Shown: piece after piece, positions 1 to 5,860 of the stretch | Layout of the letters: every line of letters begins with the position of its first letter | Numbering within the stretch: the first letter of the stretch is position 1 | Assembly: GCA_031258335.1 (NCBI GenBank) | Contig: JAIRMY010000070.1 | Coordinates: 1 to 6,024 of the forward strand | From: Spirochaetaceae bacterium | Lineage (GTDB): Bacteria > Spirochaetota > Spirochaetia > Treponematales > Breznakiellaceae | Direction of reading: 5' to 3' | Length of the DNA: 6,024 nt | Notes under the pieces: model-generated | The model's database searches: none | What the model was told of the DNA's origin: nothing | What the model saw: only the letters and a program-made list of their open reading frames with translations | Made by a program: the position numbers and the translations under genes

Positions 1-1
1 C

Positions 2-1912
2 AAGGAGATCATGCGTATGATACGCATACTGTCCCGTCGTACAAAGAACAACCCCGTGCTTGCCGGCGAACCCGGTACGGGGAAAAGCGCTTTGGCGGAA
101 GGGCTGGCCCAGTACCTCGTAAGCGCCGATGCCCCAGCCGCCCTTTCGCGGAAACGTATACTATCGCTGGATATGGGCGCGGTTGTCGCCGGCACAAAAT
201 ACCGCGGCGAATTCGAAGAACGTATGAAACATATCATAAAAGAGGCCGAACAGAACGCCAATGTCGTGCTGTTCATTGACGAAATTCATACGGTCATAGG
301 GGCGGGAGGCGCCGCCGGTACGCTTGACGCGGGAAATATGCTTAAACCGGCGCTTTCGCGGGGCAGATTTCAATGTATAGGGGCTACGACCCTTGCCGAA
401 TATCGTAAATACATCGAAAAAGACGGGGCTTTGGAGCGCCGTTTTCAGATGATTCTTGTAGAAGAGCCTGATGTAACGACGACCGAGTCCATACTGCGCG
501 GTATAGCGCCGCGCTACGAGGACTACCATAATGTTATGTACTCTGATGCCGCGCTAAACGCCGCCGCGCTCCTCGCCGCCCGCTATATCTCAGGGCGCGC
601 CATGCCTGACAAGGCGATTGACGTGTTGGACGAGGCAGGCGCCTTGAAGAAACTCCGCGCTACGCCATGCCCCGCGGAGGTTTCCCGCATAGAGCAGCAT
701 ATACTCGCGCTGGACGGCGAGACAAAAACCATGCTGAATTCCGCTCAGGTTGCGGAGGCGCAGGAATTCCGTGAGCGGGCCAAGGAACTACGCGCAGCGT
801 TGAATTCCGCCCGCGCCGACTGGGAAAAGAGCGCACGGAAAGGCTTTAACGAGGTTGGCGAAACGGAAATTCGCGAAGTTATTTCGGAAATGTGCGGCGT
901 TCCCATAGCCCGTATAGAGGGTGCGGCCTCGAAACGTCTGTTGGACATGGAAAACGAACTCCGGAGCGGTATAGTAGGGCAGGACGAGGCGGTATCGCGC
1001 ATAGCGTCCGCCGTCCGCCGGGGAAAGGCGCGTATCTCCAATCCCGCCCGGCCCTTGGGTTCCTTCCTCTTTTTGGGACCGAGCGGCGTAGGAAAGACGC
1101 TGCTTGCCCGCCGCCTTGCCGCCTACCTCTTCGGCACGGAGGATGCCCTGCTCCGTATTGACATGTCCGACTTCATGGAAAGGCATAACGCTTCACGGCT
1201 TACAGGAGCACCGCCCGGTTACATAGGCTACGACGAAGGCGGCGTTCTTACCGAAAAGGTACGGCGCAACCCTTACAGCGTCGTACTGTTCGATGAAATT
1301 GAGAAGGCGCACCGCGATGTTTTCAACCTGCTGCTTCCACTTCTCGAAGAAGGCGAGCTAAAGGATAACCTGGGGCATACGGTAAGTTTTCGGAGCGCGG
1401 TGATAGTCCTGACGAGCAACGCCGGCGCTTCCGAGATTTCGCGGGGTACGCTCGGCTTTACATCGGGAGGAGGCAAGCCTGATTTCAGGGACATAGACGA
1501 GGCGGCGCGGCGTGAGGCGCGGCGCCTCTTTAACCCTGAATTCCTCAACCGGCTCGATGATATCGTGGTGTTCAACCCGCTGGACGAGGGAAGTCTTAAC
1601 GATGTGCTGGACATACAACTGGCGGAGTTCAGGGGGCGGCTGTCCGCCGAGTACGGAGTGTCGCTGCGGCTCACGGACGAGGCGCGTAAGATCCTGCTTG
1701 ACTCCGGTTACGATCCAAAGTACGGGGCACGTCCCATGCGGCGGAGCATACAGAAAAACCTTGAAGACCCCCTGTCGTTGACCATGCTTTCAGGGGCATT
1801 CACTCCGGGAACTGAGATTACCGCCCGTGCGGAGGACGGCAAAATCACGTTCAGTATTCCGTGCCTGGAACTTTTACAGGTAGAAGAGTGTGGCGCAAGC
1901 GGGGCGACTTGA
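2..1912 (+). CDS. clpC: ClpC-type ATP-dependent Clp protease ATP-binding subunit, 5'-truncated by window edge
   Basis: This is a cytoplasmic AAA+ unfoldase that threads substrate proteins into the ClpP peptidase. The frame is open from base 2, and the codons before the first ATG (11) already match the conserved stretch leading into SRRTKNNPVL, so the true start lies upstream. The N-domain and roughly 180-190 residues are missing (estimate from family length). Counting residues from the ATG at 11, AAA domain 1 has Walker A GEPGTGKS (19-26), pore motif KYRG (63-66), Walker B VLFIDE (86-91), sensor GATT and the arginine pair in LERRF. A short helical middle domain (about 221-275) has the ClpC-like pattern QEFRERAKELR; ClpB has a much longer one and ClpA none. 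AAA domain 2 has Walker A GPSGVGKT (356-363), pore loop GYIGY, Walker B VVLFDE (424-429) and sensor 2 GARPMRR. An LGF tripeptide (481-483, bases 1451-1459) sits where the ClpP-docking loop lies, which argues against ClpB. All ATPase motifs look intact. Confidence 0.93.
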   Translation, partial: KEIMRMIRILSRRTKNNPVLAGEPGTGKSALAEGLAQYLVSADAPAALSRKRILSLDMGAVVAGTKYRGEFEERMKHIIKEAEQNANVVLFIDEIHTVIGAGGAAGTLDAGNMLKPALSRGRFQCIGATTLAEYRKYIEKDGALERRFQMILVEEPDVTTTESILRGIAPRYEDYHNVMYSDAALNAAALLAARYISGRAMPDKAIDVLDEAGALKKLRATPCPAEVSRIEQHILALDGETKTMLNSAQVAEAQEFRERAKELRAALNSARADWEKSARKGFNEVGETEIREVISEMCGVPIARIEGAASKRLLDMENELRSGIVGQDEAVSRIASAVRRGKARISNPARPLGSFLFLGPSGVGKTLLARRLAAYLFGTEDALLRIDMSDFMERHNASRLTGAPPGYIGYDEGGVLTEKVRRNPYSVVLFDEIEKAHRDVFNLLLPLLEEGELKDNLGHTVSFRSAVIVLTSNAGASEISRGTLGFTSGGGKPDFRDIDEAARREARRLFNPEFLNRLDDIVVFNPLDEGSLNDVLDIQLAEFRGRLSAEYGVSLRLTDEARKILLDSGYDPKYGARPMRRSIQKNLEDPLSLTMLSGAFTPGTEITARAEDGKITFSIPCLELLQVEECGASGAT

Positions 1913-1983
1913 CAAAGGCCGGCAAATCGCGCTATTGGAATTTAGTCTTTTTTTAATGTGTACGTGGCTGCGATTCAGGCGGC

Positions 1984-1988
1984 AAAGG
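1984..1988 (+). promoter_or_regulatory. Ribosome binding site for the UPRT-like gene
   Basis: AAAGG lies 7 bases before the ATG at 1996. It is a modest Shine-Dalgarno match at normal spacing and supports that start. The rest of the 83-base gap after clpC (1913-1995) holds a run of seven T (1948-1954) without a convincing stem before it, and no clear -35/-10 pair. Confidence 0.5.
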
Positions 1989-1995
1989 TTGTTTT

Positions 1996-3069
1996 ATGAG
2001 CAAAGTTATATTAAAAGCGGAAGACCTTGACGGGTTTTTGACGGAAGGCGATAGGGCGGCCATTGCCGGAATGGACGGTGTTTACCGTGAAGTTTTGGCG
2101 AGTTTCAGCCTGTACTCGGCATCCCATCTTGAAAAAGAACGCGAAAAGGAAAAAGAAAACCTGATACGCCTGTACAACAGCATGGGCAAGATGATGCAGA
2201 GTATTTGCAGCGAGGAACCCGGCATACAGGTTTACAGTTTCCGTACCCCGCACGAAACCCACGCCGAAATATCGCGCATCATAGCGAAACTCCGCGATGC
2301 CCGTACAGACAGCGATGAATTCATTTACTACATTCAGCGGGCCTATGAAAAACTTTTTTACTTCGCGTGGGGGGGGATGAACAGCGCCGAAAAAACTTAT
2401 CTGATGATAAAAACGCCGGTAACCCTGCCCGTTCAGAATTACGCCGTGCATAAGATCACCAACATAGACAGTAAAATCGAGAACACCGTCATGTGCGTCC
2501 TGCTCCGCGGAGCGTTGCTTCCCGCGATGATAATGTCAAAAGAAATTGAAGAATACTCTTCCAACGCCTATGTTACGCCGTTTGCGCTGTTCAGAATCAA
2601 TCGGGACGAGACAAAACGCGAGAACGACATGGAGTACATACTCGACCTCGACCGGTCATACTTTGACCCCGCCGTCTTGGACGGCAAGGATTTGATCTTT
2701 GCCGACCCTATGAACGCCACCGGGGGCAGCCTCGTTACCGTAGTGAAATACCTGTTGAGCCAGGGGGTAACGCCCAGGTCCGTGCATTTTTTCAACGTGA
2801 TTTCCGCGTTAAAAGGTGCCTTGCGCGTCGTAAGGGCGCTTGACAACTGTACGGTTTGGACCTGTTGGATGGACCCGGTTCTCAACGAGGCGGCCTACAT
2901 ACTTCCCGGACTCGGCGATGCCGGCGATAGGATAAACGGCAGGGACATGGACAACAAAGGGCGCAACATCATGCAGTTGATAGCGGATTACGGGAGCAAC
3001 ATCGCCGATCTCTACCGTTCACAGCTCCGTGAGATAGAAGATACGGTTTTGGGTAAAGGCCGCTGCTAG
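1996..3069 (+). CDS. upp: Uracil phosphoribosyltransferase-like protein with N- and C-terminal extensions
   Basis: The predicted reaction is uracil + PRPP to UMP + pyrophosphate, the cytoplasmic pyrimidine salvage step. The 357-residue protein is much longer than the usual 208-210 residues of Upp. Residues 1-80 are an extension with a Lys/Glu-rich, probably helical stretch (about 46-67). From about 85 the UPRT fold seems to begin: LRDARTDSDEF resembles the early LR-x-x-x-T-x-x-x-x-F segment of Upp. The RAGLGM region is represented by RGALLPAM (171-178). The PRPP loop is ADPMNATGGS (236-245), and the uracil-binding segment YILPGLGDAGDR (301-312) is nearly canonical. About 40 residues follow the usual C-terminus. 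The ATG has an AAAGG site 7 bases upstream. A G8 tract interrupts codons 125-127. The two hallmark motifs make the family firm, but substrate identity is less certain because of the altered RAGLGM-like region and the extensions. The neighbours give no pathway clue. Confidence 0.83.
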   Translation: MSKVILKAEDLDGFLTEGDRAAIAGMDGVYREVLASFSLYSASHLEKEREKEKENLIRLYNSMGKMMQSICSEEPGIQVYSFRTPHETHAEISRIIAKLRDARTDSDEFIYYIQRAYEKLFYFAWGGMNSAEKTYLMIKTPVTLPVQNYAVHKITNIDSKIENTVMCVLLRGALLPAMIMSKEIEEYSSNAYVTPFALFRINRDETKRENDMEYILDLDRSYFDPAVLDGKDLIFADPMNATGGSLVTVVKYLLSQGVTPRSVHFFNVISALKGALRVVRALDNCTVWTCWMDPVLNEAAYILPGLGDAGDRINGRDMDNKGRNIMQLIADYGSNIADLYRSQLREIEDTVLGKGRC

Positions 3070-3076
3070 CGCTTTT
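3055..3076 (+). terminator. Weak hairpin with short T run at the UPRT stop codon (tentative attenuator or terminator)
   Basis: CGCT (3061-3064) pairs with AGCG (3068-3071) around a 3-base loop. AAAG (3055-3058) pairs with CTTT (3072-3075), leaving GC at 3059-3060 as a bulge. Four T end the element. The stop codon TAG (3067-3069) lies in the loop and descending arm. The stem is short and the T tract poor, so at best this is a partial terminator or an mRNA-end structure between upp and the lipoprotein gene. Chance pairing is quite possible. Confidence 0.2.
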
Positions 3077-3112
3077 GCCGGCGGACGAGTTTCGATTAAT
3101 TCGGGATATACG

Positions 3113-4192
3113 ATGGGCTTGATTTTAAGGCGCGGCTTCAGTCCGCTTATTCTGACGGCACTGGCGATTCTTGCCTCGTGCGCCGGGCTTGCGACATCAG
3201 CCGAGGAGTACTATTCGATCGGGATGGCGTACTTCGAGATGGGCAGGTACGAAGAAGCCGAGCGCTGGCTGAACCGTGCGTTGAGCAGTAACCGGACGGT
3301 CAGCGCCTCGGAGTACAACCTGGGCCGTATCGCCTATGGCACAGGCCGCTATACCGAGGCGCTAAAAAAATTTAACACTATACTGAAAAAAGACCCCCAA
3401 AACGTATTGGCTCTTAAAGCCGCGGCGTACACCCAGGTAAAACTCGGAAACATAGAAGAAGCGCGGAAACTGTACGTCAAGGTTTTGGAACTGGAACCCG
3501 AAGAGGCGGACAGCGGTTTGAATTACGCCACGATTCTGTACGCGATGGATAAGCCGGCCGAGGCGGAAGAAACGCTTCTAAAGTACAACGCCGTGATTCT
3601 TGACGACAAGGATGCTCTATTGCTTCTTGCCCGCGTCCAGAGGGCGCAAAAGAAACCTGAAAACATAGACAGTTATGATATGTGGCTTTCAAAGAACAGC
3701 GACCCGCAGGTACGCTATGAATTTGCACTCGCTCTGGAAGACGGCGGTTTTTACGCCCGCGCTCTGGAAGAAGCGCGAAAGGCCCTGTCCGAACTTTCCT
3801 CGGACACAGAAACGCTGAAGCGTTCTTCTATACGCTTTGCGATTGCCCGGCTGATAATAGTAAGCGATCCTGAAAATCCTGACGGCATAACTGAACTGAC
3901 CGAAGCCATACGCGGCGGTTTTAAGGACCAGGAGGCGATAGATGCTTTTATAAACGATGAACGCCTGACGCAGGCGCTCCGTGACGAGGTGAGGCGGGCC
4001 ATAGACAACGCGAAAACAGCGGCGGCAAGCGCCAGCGATTCATCAGCAGAAGGTGGCTCGTCAACGGAAGGCGGCACATCAACGGAAAGCGGTTCGTCAA
4101 CGACAGGCGGTTCGTCAACGGGAAGCGGTTCGTCAACGACAGGCGGTTCGTCAACGACAGGCGGCGCTGCGTCCGGGGCGGGACAAACTTGA
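3113..4192 (+). CDS. TPR-repeat lipoprotein with Ser/Thr/Gly repeat tail
   Basis: Probably a membrane-anchored, exported lipoprotein of 359 residues that acts as a protein-interaction scaffold; its partner is unknown. The N-terminus is a lipoprotein signal: RR at 6-7, a hydrophobic core (about 9-20) and lipobox LASC with Cys23 as the predicted acylated residue. Tetratricopeptide-type helix pairs follow: about 31-64 (A-x-F-x-x-G-x-Y-x-x-A pattern), 65-98 (GRYTEAL), 99-132 (GNIEEAR) and a weaker one near 133-166. Another helical unit lies near 199-230 (GGFYARALEEARKAL). From residue 310 to 351 the protein is a low-complexity tail of 6-residue units such as SSTTGG, with no folded domain expected. 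The ATG has only a weak GGGA (3103-3106) upstream. Its stop overlaps the coaD start by 4 bases. A specific gene name is not recognised; the TPR and lipoprotein calls rest on visible motifs. Confidence 0.82.
   Translation: MGLILRRGFSPLILTALAILASCAGLATSAEEYYSIGMAYFEMGRYEEAERWLNRALSSNRTVSASEYNLGRIAYGTGRYTEALKKFNTILKKDPQNVLALKAAAYTQVKLGNIEEARKLYVKVLELEPEEADSGLNYATILYAMDKPAEAEETLLKYNAVILDDKDALLLLARVQRAQKKPENIDSYDMWLSKNSDPQVRYEFALALEDGGFYARALEEARKALSELSSDTETLKRSSIRFAIARLIIVSDPENPDGITELTEAIRGGFKDQEAIDAFINDERLTQALRDEVRRAIDNAKTAAASASDSSAEGGSSTEGGTSTESGSSTTGGSSTGSGSSTTGGSSTTGGAASGAGQT
4040..4165 (+). repeat. Seven tandem 18-base in-frame repeats encoding SST-rich hexapeptides
   Basis: Seven successive 18-base units begin at 4040, 4058, 4076, 4094, 4112, 4130 and 4148. 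They encode SSAEGG, SSTEGG, TSTESG, SSTTGG, SSTGSG, SSTTGG and SSTTGG. The later units are nearly identical at DNA level (core TCGTCAACGACAGGCGGT), and the first three have diverged. A degenerate eighth unit (AASGAG) follows at 4166. Unit length is a multiple of three, so copy-number change keeps the lipoprotein frame and its overlap with coaD. The gradient from diverged to identical copies suggests recent expansion at the 3' end. Confidence 0.9.
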
Positions 4193-4671
4193 TACGGGCG
4201 GCTTTTCCGGGTTCTTTCGACCCGCCTACATTCGGTCACATTGACATAATTGAACGGAGCCGCGCGGTTTTTGACGAACTTGTCGTGGTAATAGCGGAGA
4301 ATAAACAAAAACAATACCTTTTTTCCGCCGAAGAACGCCGCGTCATGATGGCCGGGATGGTAAAAGACTGGGAAAACGTTACGGTGATGCCGTGCGATAC
4401 GCTGATTGTGGAACTTTTGAGGCGGGAAAACATAAAAATCATGGTGCGCGGCGTGCGTAACGTTACCGATTTTTCGTATGAGTCGGAACTTTCCATGATG
4501 AACAAGGCGCTTTCGCCCGGAATCGAGACGATTTTTATGATGACACGGCCTGAGTATATAGTGCTGCGATCTTCTTCCGTGCGCGAACTTGCCGCGTTTG
4601 ACGGAGACCTTTCCGGGCTTGTCCCGCCCGTTGTGGCGGACGCTCTCCGTAAAAAGTATAGCAAATCATAA
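4189..4671 (+). CDS. coaD: Phosphopantetheine adenylyltransferase (PPAT)
   Basis: CoaD transfers AMP from ATP to 4'-phosphopantetheine, giving dephospho-CoA, the penultimate step of coenzyme A synthesis in the cytoplasm. At 160 residues it has the normal family length. Visible motifs: PGSFDPPTFGHIDII (7-21), which includes the nucleotidyltransferase TxGH motif (T14-H17); ENKQKQYLFSAEER (37-50), equivalent to the usual N-P-x-K-K-x-L-F-S-x-x-E-R region; RGVRNVTDFSYE (87-98); the SSSVREL segment (128-134); and GLVPP (143-147). The start is taken as TTG at 4189 because the conserved PGSFDP motif begins at residue 7 and the first in-frame ATG (4345) would delete the catalytic site. TTG overlaps the lipoprotein stop as TTGA, which suggests translational coupling. 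A G-rich stretch (about 4175-4183) could act as the ribosome site. The serA start follows after 11 bases. Confidence 0.96.
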   Translation: MIRAAFPGSFDPPTFGHIDIIERSRAVFDELVVVIAENKQKQYLFSAEERRVMMAGMVKDWENVTVMPCDTLIVELLRRENIKIMVRGVRNVTDFSYESELSMMNKALSPGIETIFMMTRPEYIVLRSSSVRELAAFDGDLSGLVPPVVADALRKKYSKS

Positions 4672-4682
4672 ACGGGAAAAAT

Positions 4683-5846
4683 ATGTTTACCATTCAAATA
4701 ATGAACAACATTTCACGGGAAGGCTTGAGCGAGTTTTCCCCGGATAAGTATCAAGTCGGTTCTGAGCCCGGGAATCCCGGCGCTATTCTGCTGCGGAGCG
4801 CCGATCTGCATAAAATTGAGATTCCGCAAAGCGTACTCGCCATAGCCCGCGCCGGGGCGGGGTACAACAATATTCCCGTAGATATGTGCAGCGAGCGCGG
4901 CATCGTTGTTTTTAACACGCCCGGGGCAAACGCAAACGCGGTAAAAGAGCTTACACTCGCCGCGCTGTTTTTATCATCCCGCGGGATTTACGATTCCATA
5001 CGCTGGCTTGACTCGCTGGAAGCATACGGCGATGAGTTCCCCGCCCTCATCGAAAAAGAAAAAAAACGTTTCGAAGGTCCTGAAATATCGGGGAAGATCC
5101 TAGGCGTGATAGGGCTGGGTTCTATAGGGGTGATGGTGGCAAACGACGCAGCCGCGCTTGGAATGGAGGTGATAGGCTACGACCCGTACATTTCTGTGAA
5201 CGCCGCATGGAATCTTTCCAGTTCCATACGCCCCGCCCGGACTATCGAAGAAGTTTTGCGGGATTCGGACTATGTGAGCATACATGTTCCGTACAGCAAC
5301 GCTACAAAAGACATGATAAACGCGGACAAGTTAAAGATAATGAAGAAGGGGGCGCGGCTCTTAAACTTTGCCCGCGGGGGATTGGCGAAAGAAGCGGATG
5401 TGATTTCCGCGCTGGACTCGGGCTGCCTCTCGGTGTACATAACAGACTTTCCGACGGTGGAACTTTTAAGGCACCGCAAGGTTATATGCATACCGCATCT
5501 TGGCGCATCTACACCTGAAGCGGAGATAAACTGCGCCGTAAGCGCGGTACGGCAGCTTAGAAATTTTCTTGAAAACGGCGTGATAGAAAATTCGGTAAAC
5601 TTTCCCGCCTGCCGCCTTGTCCGCAATTCTCCGTACAGGCTGACTGTAGCGAACCGGAACATACCGAACATGGTCGGTCAGATTACAACGCTGTTGGCGA
5701 GCGGCGGCATCAACATAACCGACCTCTTAAACCACCACAAGGATGGCTTTGCGTACAACATCATCGACACGGAACAGAAAATACCCGCCGGCGTTCTTGC
5801 CGCCCTTGAAAAGATACCCGGCATAATCCGTGTACGCACCATATAG
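4683..5846 (+). CDS. serA: D-3-phosphoglycerate dehydrogenase with C-terminal ACT domain
   Basis: It oxidises 3-phosphoglycerate to 3-phosphohydroxypyruvate with NAD+, the first committed step of serine synthesis. Its 387 residues match the compact PGDH type, which lacks the long intervening domain. The N-terminal substrate domain contains ARAGAGYNNIPVD (55-67) and FNTPGANANAVKEL (77-90). The Rossmann domain has GLGSIG (144-149) with Asp167 about 18 residues on for NAD. The catalytic set is visible: Arg231 in FARGGL, Glu260 in DFPTVELL (a form seen in this compact type in place of DVFxxEP), and His272 in PHLGAST. Residues from about 318 to the end form an ACT domain (LTVANRNIPNMVGQIT, then GGINITDL), which suggests serine or other amino-acid feedback control. 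The ATG follows coaD by 11 bases with a weak GGGA site. The gene usually found beside this PGDH, serC, is not next downstream; a P-loop ATPase gene is. Confidence 0.95.
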   Translation: MFTIQIMNNISREGLSEFSPDKYQVGSEPGNPGAILLRSADLHKIEIPQSVLAIARAGAGYNNIPVDMCSERGIVVFNTPGANANAVKELTLAALFLSSRGIYDSIRWLDSLEAYGDEFPALIEKEKKRFEGPEISGKILGVIGLGSIGVMVANDAAALGMEVIGYDPYISVNAAWNLSSSIRPARTIEEVLRDSDYVSIHVPYSNATKDMINADKLKIMKKGARLLNFARGGLAKEADVISALDSGCLSVYITDFPTVELLRHRKVICIPHLGASTPEAEINCAVSAVRQLRNFLENGVIENSVNFPACRLVRNSPYRLTVANRNIPNMVGQITTLLASGGINITDLLNHHKDGFAYNIIDTEQKIPAGVLAALEKIPGIIRVRTI

Positions 5847-5850
5847 GAGA
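5845..5850 (+). promoter_or_regulatory. Strong ribosome binding site overlapping the serA stop codon
   Basis: AGGAGA is the best Shine-Dalgarno match in the window. It shares two bases with the serA stop TAG (5844-5846) and lies 10 bases before the ATG at 5861, slightly long spacing. An in-frame TAA at 5852-5854 rules out any earlier start, so this site fixes the ATPase start. The overlap suggests the gene is read on the serA transcript, though a separate promoter inside serA cannot be excluded. Confidence 0.7.
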
Positions 5851-5860
5851 ATAAATTAAG

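Noticed and set aside
11..13. ATG at 11 as the true start of the ClpC-type protein
   Set aside because: The frame is open to base 2 and the codons before the ATG continue the conserved ClpC-type sequence. A start here would lack the whole N-domain and the lead-in to AAA domain 1. The gene is cut by the window edge.
1925..1975. Inverted pair AATCGC (1925-1930) / GCGATT (1970-1975) and a T7 run (1948-1954) in the gap after clpC, as a terminator or operator
   Set aside because: The arms are only 6 bases and 39 bases apart, do not extend, and the T run lies inside the loop rather than after a stem. TTGGAA (1935-1940) has no credible -10 partner at 16-18 bases.
3364..3370. A7 heptamer in phase A-AAA-AAA in the TPR lipoprotein gene, resembling a dnaX-type -1 frameshift site
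   Set aside because: A -1 shift meets a TAA one codon later (3373-3375), giving only a truncated product. No Shine-Dalgarno-like stimulator or downstream stem was evident, so chance is the simpler explanation.
3751..4314. Long antisense open frame across the lipoprotein tail and the start of coaD
   Set aside because: It is kept open by the tandem repeat and codon bias of the sense genes. Its Pro/Val/Asp repeat is the reverse complement of the SSTTGG coding units, and it shows no recognisable domain.
4236..4697. Antisense open frame covering most of coaD
   Set aside because: The sense strand encodes an intact, well-conserved CoaD. The antisense translation is Ser/Arg/Thr-rich without motifs, typical of a shadow frame.
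5059..5066. A8 homopolymer in serA as a phase-variation site
   Set aside because: It lies in a Lys/Glu-rich stretch where A-runs arise naturally (GAA AAA AAA), and switching off a biosynthetic enzyme this way has no contextual support.
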